Origin: an uncultured Prevotellaceae bacterium
GTDB lineage: Bacteria > Bacteroidota > Bacteroidia > Bacteroidales > Muribaculaceae
Reading direction: 5' to 3'
Assembly: GCA_937916085.1 (NCBI GenBank)
Contig: CALGGO010000090.1
Location: forward strand, 70,254 to 134,253
DNA length: 64,000 bases
The position numbers and the translations under genes were made by a program. Positions within the stretch are counted from its first letter, which is position 1, and each line of letters starts with the position of its first letter. Below the pieces are notes generated by a model. It searched no databases, was not told the DNA's origin, and saw only the letters and a program-made list of their open reading frames with translations. Positions 35,782-45,700 of the stretch are shown here, piece by piece.

Positions 35782-37098
35782 TTATTTATAGCGCAAGAAG
35801 CTGTAGCCGAAGCGTTCGTAGGCAGCGCGTTCTAGGTCTTCTCGGTCATCGGGATGGGCGATGGAGATTAATGCTCTTGCGCGCTCTGCCATGCTCTTGT
35901 TGCGCAGATAGACGATGCCGTGCTCGGTGACGACATACTGTGTCTGGAACCTAGTGGTCACCACGCCGGCGCCTGGAGTGAGTGTTGGCACAATCTTGCC
36001 TTTGCCTTTGCCCGTGCGTGACGGCAGAGCGATGAAAGTTTTTCCCTCTGGGTTAAGAGCAGCGCCATACATAAAGTCGTGCTGACCGCCCACACTCGAG
36101 AAAATCATTGTGCCTATGCTGTCGGCGCACACCTGACCAGTGAGGTCAACTTCTATGGCACTGTTGATTGCGATTGGACGAGGATTCTGACGAATTATCT
36201 GTGGGTCGTTAGTATATGCTACATCGTAGAACTCCACATCCTCGTTATAGTCGAGGAAGTCGTACATGCGCTTTGAGCCTAGCGCGAGACTTGCCACGCT
36301 CTTGCCTGGGTGAATCTTCTTGAGGCTATTGTCTATCACGCCTTCTTCAATGAGACGCACCACGCCATCGGTCATCGCCTCGGTGTGAAGTCCCAGATGC
36401 TTGTGGTTCTTGATTCCTGCAAGCACAGCATTGGGTATTCCGCCCACGCCAATCTGCAAAGTGGCACCATCAGGAATTTCAGCAGCAATGAAACCACCTA
36501 TCGCACTCTCAATGGGCGACGACTCGCCAAACTCCATCGCCAGCGGTGGCTCGTCGCAGCGTACTGCGGCGGCAATCTCACTCTCATGAATCTTGGCGGC
36601 ACCACAAAGGTAAGGCATACTGTCGTTAATCTGCGCAATGATGGTCTTCGACATCTCCACTGCGCTGAACGCCAAGTCGGCACTCATGCCATAGCTGCAA
36701 TAGCCGTCCTTGTCGGGAGGCGAGCAGTTCAGGAAGGTCACGTCCAACGGCAGTTGCTTGCTACGGAACAGGAAGGGAATCTCACCCAAGAAGGCTGGAA
36801 TCACCTCACCATATCCCTGTGCCACCCACTTACGCTGGTCGCCACTGAGGAACAAGCTCTTAGTGATAAACGAGTCCTTATACTCAGGGTTGCACAGTGG
36901 GCACTCGCCGTAGGGCACGTTGAAAGCCGAATACACCACCACGTCGCGCAATTCGCTGGCACGTCGTGCTAGGGCGCTCTGCAGCACCACTGGAATCGCC
37001 GTACTGCCCATGCAGTAGATGTGGTCTCCACTCTTGACAAGGCGCACCGCCTCGTCGGCACTCATATAGTTCATATAGTTGTCAGTTATCAGTTTCAC
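35782..37098 (-). CDS. Acetyl-CoA hydrolase/transferase family CoA-transferase
   Basis: A 438-residue family I CoA-transferase (4-hydroxybutyrate/acetyl-CoA type), cytoplasmic. The N-terminal half has YMSADEAVRLVKSGDHIYCM. The C-terminal half has LQIGVGGIPNAVLAGIKNHK and LGLHTEAMTDGVVRL, where the Glu is the likely CoA-ester nucleophile, then GSKRMYDFLDYN and the end motif VVTTRFQTQYVVTEHGIVYL. It is last in a same-strand set with iorA, iorB and an aminotransferase. In that context it may transfer CoA from an aryl-acetyl-CoA to acetate (inference). The substrate is not readable from sequence. Confidence 0.85.
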   Translation of the reverse strand: MKLITDNYMNYMSADEAVRLVKSGDHIYCMGSTAIPVVLQSALARRASELRDVVVYSAFNVPYGECPLCNPEYKDSFITKSLFLSGDQRKWVAQGYGEVIPAFLGEIPFLFRSKQLPLDVTFLNCSPPDKDGYCSYGMSADLAFSAVEMSKTIIAQINDSMPYLCGAAKIHESEIAAAVRCDEPPLAMEFGESSPIESAIGGFIAAEIPDGATLQIGVGGIPNAVLAGIKNHKHLGLHTEAMTDGVVRLIEEGVIDNSLKKIHPGKSVASLALGSKRMYDFLDYNEDVEFYDVAYTNDPQIIRQNPRPIAINSAIEVDLTGQVCADSIGTMIFSSVGGQHDFMYGAALNPEGKTFIALPSRTGKGKGKIVPTLTPGAGVVTTRFQTQYVVTEHGIVYLRNKSMAERARALISIAHPDDREDLERAAYERFGYSFLRYK

Positions 37099-37175
37099 TA
37101 ATCTCTAATCGCGCAAAGCGCAACTAATCTCAAATCGCGCAAAGCGCAACTAATCTCTAATCGGCGCGAAGCGCC
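37096..37175. repeat. 26-bp tandem repeat with gcgcaaagcgc palindrome
   Basis: Three units of roughly aatctctaatcgcgcaaagc plus gcaact. Each contains a gcgc-aaa-gcgc dyad. Related words occur at 39395-39443 and 48957-49090. Confidence 0.75.
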
Positions 37176-37181
37176 TTCAGC

Positions 37182-38498
37182 TTATTTGCCTTTTTGAAGT
37201 TCTACAAACATTGCAAGCCTTTCATCAAGAGCCTGTATGTGCCAGTCGCTGTTGAGCTGCGACACACAAGCGCGGATGCCTGGCTGCCTGCTGCCTGTGG
37301 TGTTGAGCGTGATAGCCGAGATGCCACACAGCATCAGGTCGTTGAGCAGCTGCGAGTCGCTCATGCCCTCATAACCAATGGTGTAATAGAATCCGTCGGC
37401 AAGGTCTTGGTCACCATCTTTATCATAGATGATGTTGAAACCGTGTTTGAGAAATATTTCCTTTGTAATCTTGGCACGACGACCATATTCACGCACCTCA
37501 TCGACAAACTTATAAGTGCCATCGGCGGCGGCTTTCATCATTGCCGCAAGGGCATGCTGTGCCGAGTGTGAAGTTCCCGATGATGCTACATAGAGATAAG
37601 TGAAGATGAAGTTGTCGCCCATGCGGCCTATGCCATAACGCTTGCGCAAGGCAGGATACTCACGGTTGAACAGTTTGTTGCTGAAAGCCACCACAGCGAT
37701 GCGCTCTCCGGCATAGCTGAAAATCTTTGAGCCCGACAGCATAAAGACGTAGTTGTCGGTATAACGGGCTACTGTGGGCTGGAAGGGAGGCTCAAAAGGC
37801 ACTGACTTGTCGGTACGGAAGTCCATGCACATATAGGCGTGGTCTTCAAGCACTATCATGTCATATTTGTTGGCTGTCTCGCCAATAATCTGCAACTCCT
37901 CTTCTGTCAGGCACACCCACGACGGGTTGTTGGGGTTAGAATAGACGATAGCCACGATGTTGCCTTTGGAGCAATATGACTCGAGTTTGTCACGGAGCTT
38001 GGCGCCACGGAACTCATAGATATCAAACTGCTCATGCTTGATGCCCTGAACCGAGGCCTGCATCACATGAGGAGCGAAACCGGGCTGAACATAGAGGATA
38101 GTGTCCTTTGCGGGGTCAAGCTGCGAGCACTCAAGCATCAGGTTCATGCCGGCTTGCATCGAGCCAACAGTGGGGATAATGCACTCGGGGGCAATATCTA
38201 CGTCAACAAACGCTTTGATAAACCGCGAGGCATTCTCTTTGAGCTCGGGCAGACCGCTGATGGCAGGATAGATGCTGGCGATGCCATTGTCGAGAGCGGC
38301 TTTCTGGGCCTCAACGCCCACTTGCCCTGGTGCCAATCCTGGCACGCCCACCTCAAGTCGCAAGAACTTCTCGCCAGCGGCCTTTTCCATTTCGGCTGCA
38401 ATGGCTGCGCATTGGCGGATGGTGGTTTTAGACACATCGGTCAAGTCACGCTCAGCCAAGATATCGTTTAGAACTTGTTGTTTTATAGGAAAACTCAT
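37182..38498 (-). CDS. PLP-dependent class I/II aminotransferase
   Basis: A 438-residue fold type I aminotransferase. LQTGMNLM-like dimer contacts, VYSNPNNPSWVCLTEEELQI (Asn and Pro binding the cofactor), VLEDHAYMCMDF (Asp to the pyridine N) and MLSGSKIFSYAGERIAVVAF (the Schiff-base Lys and the phosphate Arg) are visible. It is located between iorB and the CoA-transferase. The natural reading is transamination of aromatic amino acids to arylpyruvates that feed IorAB. Substrate preference is inferred from context only. Confidence 0.87.
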   Translation of the reverse strand: MSFPIKQQVLNDILAERDLTDVSKTTIRQCAAIAAEMEKAAGEKFLRLEVGVPGLAPGQVGVEAQKAALDNGIASIYPAISGLPELKENASRFIKAFVDVDIAPECIIPTVGSMQAGMNLMLECSQLDPAKDTILYVQPGFAPHVMQASVQGIKHEQFDIYEFRGAKLRDKLESYCSKGNIVAIVYSNPNNPSWVCLTEEELQIIGETANKYDMIVLEDHAYMCMDFRTDKSVPFEPPFQPTVARYTDNYVFMLSGSKIFSYAGERIAVVAFSNKLFNREYPALRKRYGIGRMGDNFIFTYLYVASSGTSHSAQHALAAMMKAAADGTYKFVDEVREYGRRAKITKEIFLKHGFNIIYDKDGDQDLADGFYYTIGYEGMSDSQLLNDLMLCGISAITLNTTGSRQPGIRACVSQLNSDWHIQALDERLAMFVELQKGK

Positions 38499-38533
38499 AG
38501 TTGTTAGTTAATAGTTTATAGTTATTAGTTTTT

Positions 38534-38734
38534 TAGCTGACGAGCGAACTAGCTAACAAGCTGACGAGACAAGAGTAATTCGTTTATCGGGGATCGAAGA
38601 TCGGGAAACTAGTTAAACGGCTTACTAGCGAGCAACGCGAGCGGTATACTAGCGAAGCGCAGCGAGCGGCAAAACAGCGCGAAGCGCGACAAAACCCATT
38701 GCCTGTCAGCTTGTTCCTTGTCAGCTTGTTAGCT
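38534..38734. repeat. Composite inverted repeat element (full form)
   Basis: The left arm agctgacgagcgaactagct (38534-38572) is followed by attcgtttatcggggatcg (38579 on), then actagcgagcaacgcgagcg-type words and gcgcgaagcgcgac. The right arm cattgcctgtcagcttgttc (38697-38734) ends next to the iorB stop codon. It is the most complete example of the multi-module element. Confidence 0.75.
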
Positions 38735-38736
38735 TC

Positions 38737-39321
38737 TTATTTGTTCTTCTGGGCAAACTCATAACCAGCCTTGAAAGCGGCTATATTGGTCTCTACTATC
38801 GCATCGCCCTTGCTGGCAAACACGTTAGTGATACCCTCCAGCAGCTGCTCGGGTTTGAGCATCTCAAGCACCGAAGCGGCGGCACCCAGCAGCACCATAT
38901 TAGCACTGCGTGGCGACTTCACCTCCTTAGCTATGGCGTCAACGTCAATCATTATCACATTGCCCTGCTTCTTGAGCTCAGCGTTTACAGCTTCCATCTC
39001 AGGATAGTTGGGGATGTTGACAAACGGGGTGGTGTTAGTGATTACCCAGCCATTGGGATTAAGATACTGCACATAGCGCAAAGCCTCCATTGGCTCTAGC
39101 GAGATGATAAGGTCGCAAGCGCCGTGAGCGATGAGGTCGCTGCTGATGGGAGTGTCGCTCAATCGCAGATTGCTCTGCACGTCACCACCACGCTGGCTCA
39201 TGCCATGCACCTCGGCTTGTTTCAAATAGATACCCTCTTTCAGGGCAGCCCAACCTATGATAGTAGCAATGGAGAGGATGCCTTGTCCGCCCACACCGCA
39301 AAGAATTATATCTTGTTTCAT
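38737..39321 (-). CDS. iorB: Indolepyruvate ferredoxin oxidoreductase, beta subunit
   Basis: The gamma-type (POR catalytic) subunit, 194 residues. The N-terminus DIILCGVGGQGILSIATIIG is the family hallmark, followed by EVHGMSQRGGDVQSNLRLSD and the SPRSANMVLLGAAA segment. Together with IorA it oxidises aryl pyruvates to aryl-acetyl-CoA, reducing ferredoxin. It is 123 bp downstream of iorA, with repeat DNA between. Confidence 0.92.
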   Translation of the reverse strand: MKQDIILCGVGGQGILSIATIIGWAALKEGIYLKQAEVHGMSQRGGDVQSNLRLSDTPISSDLIAHGACDLIISLEPMEALRYVQYLNPNGWVITNTTPFVNIPNYPEMEAVNAELKKQGNVIMIDVDAIAKEVKSPRSANMVLLGAAASVLEMLKPEQLLEGITNVFASKGDAIVETNIAAFKAGYEFAQKNK

Positions 39322-39339
39322 GATTAATTAATAATTTAT

Positions 39340-39443
39340 AGTTATTCGTTTATCGAGGATCGGGGATCGGAGTTCTCTCCACTCTCACCTTTTAATCCTT
39401 AATCGCGCGTAGCGCAACTAATCACTAATCGCGCGAAGCGCCT
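39340..39443. repeat. gatcgggg and gcgcgaagcgc modules between iorA and iorB
   Basis: attcgtttatcgaggatcgg at 39345 and two aatcgcgcgaagcgc units at 39398-39443. The position inside a probable operon means these repeats are transcribed. Confidence 0.55.
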
Positions 39444-39444
39444 T

Positions 39445-41046
39445 TTATTGTTTTGCCTTAGCTTTTGCATGACGTTTGGCAGTCTGGATGCACTCGCGGC
39501 GAGCGATGATCACCGACACGCCCTTGTAGTTGATTTCCTCGTCAATCACCTTCTCCATGTCGGGGTAGTTCTTGGGAAGAGGAACAATCACACGCACGTG
39601 AGCGGGGTCAACACCCACTCCATAGCAAATCTGCTCAAGGCGACCAGTGCCTGCAGAGTCTTGTCCGCCAGTCATACCTGTAGTAAGGTTATCGCTGATG
39701 CACAGGGTGATATTGGCCTTCTCGTTAACAGCGTCGAGCAAGCCTGTCATACCGCTGTGGGTAAAGGTGGAGTCACCAATCACAGCCACCGAGGGATGCA
39801 CGCCGGCGTTGGCGGCGCCAATCGACATAGTGAGCGAAGCGCCCATCTCCACACAGGTCTGGAAAGCATGGAATGGTGCGAGCCAGCCAAGAGTGTAGCA
39901 GCCAATGTCGGCAAAGACGCGTGCGCTCTCATAGTTCTTGAGCACATTGTTGAGTGCGGTGTAGAAATCGCGGTGACCGCATCCCTGGCACAATGCCGGT
40001 GGACGTGGCACGGTGACTGTTGCCGCAGCATGAGCCTCAAGAGGTTTCATGCCTAAAGCAACGCGAAGCACATCGGGATTCAACTCGCCAGTGCGTGGCA
40101 ATGTGCCGTCGAGGCGACCCTTAATGTCAATAGGCTGTTCAAGCACGCCGCGAAGCACTTTCTCCACCAGCGGCTGACCTTCCTCTACCACCATGATGCT
40201 CTTGCACTCGGTGCCAAGCTTGCGCACCATCTTCTTGGGCAACGGATATTGAGTGAGTTTAAGCACTGGGAACGGACATCCGTCAGGATAGTTCTCCATC
40301 AGGTAGTTGAAAGCGATACCACAAGTGATAATGCCCATCGACTTGTCGGGACCATCAATGTACTGGTTCTGACCCATAGTGCAGGCGTCTTCCTCAAAGG
40401 CGAGGATGTCCTTCACAAGCTGGTCGTTGCGCACGCGGGCGTTAACAGGCAGTGTCACCCACTGACGAGGATTCTCGGGGAAGTGAATCTCGTTCTGCTC
40501 AAGCTGCTCGCTGGTCTCAACGATGGCACGGGAGTGAGCCATGCGGGTGGTCATGCGCATGAGCACGGGGATGCGGTTCTTCTCGCTGTAGTCAAAAGCG
40601 CGACGCACCATCTCGTAGGCCTCTTGCTGTGAACTCGGCTCGAAGCACGGCATCATAGCGAAGTCGGCATAGAAGCGAGAGTCCTGCTCGTTTTGCGACG
40701 AGTGCATCGAGGGGTCGTCACACGCCACAATCACCAGGCCGCCATTGGCACCGGTCACGGCACTATTGACGAAGGCGTCGGCACACACGTTCATGCCCAC
40801 ATGCTTCATGCACACCATAGCACGCTTGCCGGCATAGCTCATGCCCAGAGCCTCCTCCATGGCGGTCTTCTCGTTAGCACTCCAACGGCAATGCACGCTG
40901 CCAGCGCGGCCCTGCTCACTCTTTTGAATAAACTCGGTAATCTCGGTCGATGGGGTACCAGGATAAGCCCACACGCCGCTCAATCCGGCATGCAGTGCGC
41001 CAAGTGCCAAGGCCTCATCGCCAAGTAGCAAATGTTTACTTTTCAT
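39445..41046 (-). CDS. iorA: Indolepyruvate ferredoxin oxidoreductase, alpha subunit (no ferredoxin domain)
   Basis: TPP-dependent subunit of 533 residues. The N-terminal PYR domain has KHLLLGDEALALGALHAGLS and GVWAYPGTPSTEI. The C-terminal TPP-binding domain has RPPALCQGCGHRDFYTALNN and VAVIGDSTFTHSGMTGL with the N-x-TTGMTGGQ motif. Many IorA proteins carry a C-terminal 2[4Fe-4S] ferredoxin domain with CxxCxxC motifs. This one ends at RRECIQTAKRHAKAKAKQ with none, so electrons must leave through another carrier. It heads the putative aromatic amino acid fermentation cluster. Confidence 0.9.
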   Translation of the reverse strand: MKSKHLLLGDEALALGALHAGLSGVWAYPGTPSTEITEFIQKSEQGRAGSVHCRWSANEKTAMEEALGMSYAGKRAMVCMKHVGMNVCADAFVNSAVTGANGGLVIVACDDPSMHSSQNEQDSRFYADFAMMPCFEPSSQQEAYEMVRRAFDYSEKNRIPVLMRMTTRMAHSRAIVETSEQLEQNEIHFPENPRQWVTLPVNARVRNDQLVKDILAFEEDACTMGQNQYIDGPDKSMGIITCGIAFNYLMENYPDGCPFPVLKLTQYPLPKKMVRKLGTECKSIMVVEEGQPLVEKVLRGVLEQPIDIKGRLDGTLPRTGELNPDVLRVALGMKPLEAHAAATVTVPRPPALCQGCGHRDFYTALNNVLKNYESARVFADIGCYTLGWLAPFHAFQTCVEMGASLTMSIGAANAGVHPSVAVIGDSTFTHSGMTGLLDAVNEKANITLCISDNLTTGMTGGQDSAGTGRLEQICYGVGVDPAHVRVIVPLPKNYPDMEKVIDEEINYKGVSVIIARRECIQTAKRHAKAKAKQ

Positions 41047-41400
41047 TATTCGAAAAATTGTTGTTTATGTTATGTGTATTCTTTATTTTGCAATATTTAT
41101 ACCCTCTCTAGGGCATCATCATGAAATTTTGGACTAAATTACTACTTTTTCCCGAAACAGCAAAATATAACAGCGATTTTAATCTTTTTTATGGCAATTG
41201 AGGCTAGCTGACGAGCTGACAAGGAACAAGCCGACAAGGCAATGGAGCTAACAAGCAGACAAGCAAACAAGTTAACGAGTAAACTAGCAAACAAGCAGAA
41301 TGTTTTTCTAACTGCTCGTCAACTTGTCAACTTGTTAACTTGTCAACTAAAATTGTTTTTTAATTGTTTGTAATTGTTTGACAAATAACACATCGCGGCA
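41047..41400. repeat. Long intergenic region with octamer arms
   Basis: No gene is seen. 41204-41280 carries the left-arm words (agctgacgagctgacaagga and onward) and 41310-41348 the right-arm words (actgctcgtcaacttgtcaa). After these comes the AATTGTTTGTAATTGTTTGA word at 41357, shared with 364-395 and 48895-48920. An AT-rich segment at 41070-41200 may hold the iorA promoter, but I found no consensus box. Confidence 0.6.
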
Positions 41401-42609
41401 TCAGCAAATCGACTCTAGGCTGGGCATGTAGTTGCGCTGGATTGACTCGGCGATAGCCGACGCCACCTCCATCTCGCTCAGGGCGATACTTGCGCCAAAA
41501 TTATACAGCAACTCAACCTCATTGCGAGCAATCACCTTGTCGCTCAGAGCAATGTGAATCATGTATTCAAGCAACCCCATTCTCATGCCCGGATTGATTT
41601 TGAGGATGTTCTCTACCGAGTCGTTGAAGATAGCGCCCACATCGCCTTGCGCTATCTCCTCCAGGTATTTGCGAGGGAAGATCTTAAGGCGCGCGAGCAT
41701 CTCTATGATTTGGTTCACCTCGTCGTCTTTCACCTTCTTGTCGCTACTTGCCACTATTAGACCTGCCGAAGCGATGAAGCGAGCCATGTACTCGTCGAGT
41801 TCGCTGTCGCCCACCTTGAGAAGGATGGAGATGAGCTCGTCCATGCCTTTCTGCAGCTCTTCCTGCGACTCGCAAGTGGCAAAGAGGTTAAGCGCCTGTA
41901 CCCTGATAGGATTAACCGGATGCGACGAGCGGCTGATGCCTTTGTCTTTCAAGAAATATTCCAGGCGGCGGTTGTTGTCGGCAATCAGAGCATCGATGCT
42001 CACGTTCATCTTCTCCAGGTCGAGCCCCGACGCCATCTTGAAGAACGCCGTCACGCACACACCCAAATCCTCGGTCGCCATATAGCCATAGCGGTCGGCG
42101 ACGAGCTCGGCAAGCTGCTCATGCAGGCGTATCTTGTACTGCAACGTCACGGGCACTGCCGCCTCGGGAGGAAACACAAAGTTGATGAGTCGTGCAAGAG
42201 CTGTGTCTTTATTTATCAGATGCCCAAGTTCATGGCCTATGACAAAGCGCAGCTCGTCGGTACTCATTAAGTCGAAGAGCGCCGAGTTCACATTCACGAT
42301 GTGGTGCTCGCCCTCATCCTCGGCAGCCAGCGAGAAGGCGTTCACGTCGCTGTCGCCAGTGATATAGAAATCTATTTCGTCCTTAACTTTCAGCTTTTTC
42401 TTCACGTCCTGGCACAGCGCATAGAAGTCGGGCAGCAGCTCCTTCTGCACCCTAAGGCTGTGGCCTTCCATACTGCTGCGCCAGTAGGCGTCACGGCTTG
42501 AGGTCTTGGTCTTGCGCAACACCTCTTCAACTATCTCGCCCTGCAAAGCAGTGTAAATCTGCTTGCCAAGCTGTTTCTCTAACTCTAATTTAGGATTTAA
42601 TTTGCTCAT
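41401..42609 (-). CDS. M48-family metallopeptidase with TerB-like C-terminal domain
   Basis: A 402-residue protein with no signal peptide or membrane helices, unlike HtpX. The zinc protease core has LRFVIGHELGHLINKDTALA (HExxH) and EQLAELVADRYGY with the third ligand Glu. The C-terminal 130 residues (SDKKVKDDEVNQIIEMLARL, then GLLEYMIHIALSDKVIARNE) repeat a helical D-x-x-V/E-x-x-E pattern resembling TerB/tellurite-resistance-like domains. It is probably a cytoplasmic stress-related protease; the role of the TerB-like part is unknown. The gene stands alone. Confidence 0.83.
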   Translation of the reverse strand: MSKLNPKLELEKQLGKQIYTALQGEIVEEVLRKTKTSSRDAYWRSSMEGHSLRVQKELLPDFYALCQDVKKKLKVKDEIDFYITGDSDVNAFSLAAEDEGEHHIVNVNSALFDLMSTDELRFVIGHELGHLINKDTALARLINFVFPPEAAVPVTLQYKIRLHEQLAELVADRYGYMATEDLGVCVTAFFKMASGLDLEKMNVSIDALIADNNRRLEYFLKDKGISRSSHPVNPIRVQALNLFATCESQEELQKGMDELISILLKVGDSELDEYMARFIASAGLIVASSDKKVKDDEVNQIIEMLARLKIFPRKYLEEIAQGDVGAIFNDSVENILKINPGMRMGLLEYMIHIALSDKVIARNEVELLYNFGASIALSEMEVASAIAESIQRNYMPSLESIC

Positions 42610-42631
42610 ATCGTTATTCGTTTATCGTTGG

Positions 42632-42682
42632 TTTTCTAGATGTTCTAGAAGTTCTAGACAATCTAGAAGTTCTAGGGAATCT
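42632..42682. repeat. ttctagaa nonamer tandem repeat
   Basis: Five or so units of ttctagatg/ttctagaag/ttctagaca, period 9, in the 5' leader of the M48 gene. A minus-strand -7-like TATATTTG is at 42737-42730, without a good -33. Confidence 0.7.
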
Positions 42683-42781
42683 AATTAAAGAGGAAAAACG
42701 CTTCACTCTCCACTATCGTGCATTGCTTGCAAATATACTAATTATTCTTCACTTAGAATGCAGGCAACAAATAATTTGTCA

Positions 42782-45700
42782 TTATTTCACCTCAATCACC
42801 GTTGCGGCGGTGTGGGCAGTGACTTGTGGTGCATACTGGCACTGTGCCGAGGCGATGCCGCTGGCGTATGTCCCTATGTTGGTCACCATCACATCGTAGG
42901 TCACGGTGTGGACACCTTTTCGCAGACTGGTGATGAACATGTTGGTCTTATTGTCTTTCACCTCGTTATAATAGAATGTCTCACCCCATTTGTAGCCCGA
43001 CACCTTGTCAACCGGCTCGAAACATGCGGCGCGTTCATCTGCCACGGTGACATAGTCCAAATCCTTGCGTGCATCGAGAGTGACGCGCACCTGCACTTTA
43101 TCGCCAACGCTCAGCGTGGCGAACGGCTCCAATTCTCCGTCCTTGCCATAGCGCATGAAATTCTTGGTCACGCTCAAGTCATCGGTCTTGAATGCCCGTA
43201 TTTCGGCCATTGGAGCGCTGTAAGCCGAGTAGATTGCTCCCCATTGCGGGTGGGACTTCCTGTCAAATTTTATCGTCTCATTAGGAGCGACTTCCCTTAC
43301 CGAGTAGCCCAGCGAGTCGGTTAGCCAATTATCGCCTGGGTCGGTGGTGAGCAACGCATAAACCGCATGGGCGGCAAGACTGCTCGGCCCCCAGTCGTTG
43401 CTCTGCTTCATCAGCAGTATCCATTTGTGGATTTGCGCTATCTCGTCTTGACGTGGGTCAACAAGCGATAATGCCTCAAGCACTGTGGCTGTGAGCGTCA
43501 CTTTATCGTAGTAGGCAGCATAACCCTCTTGCAGATTTTCCCAATGCATGCCCTGATTGTCGGTAACGGCAAACTCCCGCAGCGACTGCGCTATCTTGCG
43601 AGCCTCGTCCTTCTTGTCATTTCGATATAGCACGATGGCGGCGTAAGCGCGGTCGATGAGCGAGCGGTCTTTCCACTTCGCCATCACCTCTTTGACGCTA
43701 CGGTCGTGTAAAGCCTTGTTTTTCTTGCTCATTTCCACATTGGGGAACATCGAGCGCACATAAGCATAGCCCAAGTAGTCAATCTTCTCGCCTTTTGAGA
43801 ACATATTGGATATCATGTTGCCGCAATACAGCACTCCCCTCTCTGCCATCTTGTTCAACTCGTCGTCGCTAATGTCGGTGGTTATCAGCATCTGTTCGCC
43901 TATAAGTTCAAGCACGCCCATTGAGGTGTATAGCGACGACTCGCAGCCTGGGTAGCTGAACCAAGTCCAGCCGCCATCGCTCTGTTGCAATTTGCCAAGT
44001 GCTGTGACAAGTCGCTCATGCTCGCTGTCCATCTTGGTAGTGTCGAGCAGGTTGCTCAACTGTCGCATGCGCAAGGTCTCACGCTGGGCTGCTCCAACGA
44101 AGGGCGATGCCATCAGGTCGCCTATCTTGAGGTTGGGGTTCTGCTGCAACATCGACACAATCGTGCTGTCGCATTTCCATGAACGGATGGCATTGGCAAT
44201 CTCGGGATGACTCTCTGCCAAGTCTTGCGCCACGCTTTGCGCATAGAGGCTGTGGGCAACGCAAGTCGCCACCTTGTCATTGTCGCTATAGATTGTGGGC
44301 AACGCCATAACGGCATACCACAATGGATTCTCGCAAGTCTCAAGGGTGATATGGGCATTCTCGGAATAAGACGGAACTGTCACAGTCATCTCCGCGCCGG
44401 GGTCGATGAAGAACGGCTGCGCCTCTATCACGGGTGATGCAGCCTCAAGCACTGGAATGACCATCTGTTCGCCGTCGCCCCAACGCTCGGTGGCTGCTTT
44501 CACGCGCATTCCCACCAATGCGAGGGTGTCGGGCACCGTCCAAGTGACTTCCACATTGCGGGTCTCTTTGGGCGCAAGGGTCAACTGCTGGCTCGACGAG
44601 TGCAGCACGGCATTGGTGCGGATGTCAAACATCTCAACCACAGCATCGACCATAGCTTCTTTGTCGTCATCGTTCTGCACCTGAGCCTTGAGCGTGACAT
44701 TGTCGCCATGTCGCAAGAATCGAGGGGCGATGGGCTTCACCATAAGCGGACGGCTTGTTATCAACTCTCCATAGAAATTGCCTGAAATAAGGTTCTCATT
44801 ATAGGCAATCGCCTGAACAACCCAAGTGGAGTTGTTCTCAGGAGCAGTAAACTCCACCGCTACCCTACCGTCATCGCCAGTAACAAGCATGGGCTTCCAC
44901 AATGCGGTCTTCACTCCCGGCTCGCGCGCTTTAACCGTTCCCATCATCTTATTGCGGGCAAATTGCTTGCTCTTGGTGTTGACAACAATCACACCTGCCA
45001 TAGCACGGGCACCATAGATTGAAGTCGCCGAACTGCCTTTCAGAATATTGAAACTTTCAACATCATCGGCACTCATTCCTGCAAGAGCACTGGCAATTAG
45101 AGTGCGGGCATCGCCACTGGAAAGTGCATCGGCATCAAGCTCAACATTATCCTCTACAAACACTCCATCTACAACCCACAACGGTTTGCTGGCACCAAGG
45201 ACCGAAGTCGCGCCACGCACGCGTATCTTAGGCGATGAATCATCATCCAATACCGCCTCGTCGGCCACAATATTTAATTCTGTCACTTTTTGTGAACTAA
45301 CACTAACACCCGCAGCACGTCCTTCAAGTAACTTCGCCTCGTCACCAGCATCCTGAGTGCCATATCCGGTAACAACCACTTCTTGGAGAATCTGGCTTTC
45401 ATCTTCCTCCAGCAAAATAACTTGCGGCAACTCCGATGGTTTGAACTTATAATCGACATAGCCAATATATCTAACTATTATCTCGCTGCTGAGCGACGAC
45501 ACCGTTAATGTGAACTTGCCGTCAAAGTCGGTGGCAACGCCGTTCTTAGGATTCTCCGCGTCCATCACTGTTGCACCAATTACCGGCTCATAATCCAGAA
45601 CCGAATACACATAACCAGTCACTTTGCAACCTGTACTGTCGATGCTCACTACTTTTGTATCGTTCATCGAAATGCCACCTTCATTGTTTTGACTCACTAA

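Noticed and set aside
44300..44360. Thioester motif in the macroglobulin-like protein
   Set aside because: The equivalent segment reads ETCENPLWYAVMALP with no CxEQ, so a covalent trap is unlikely.
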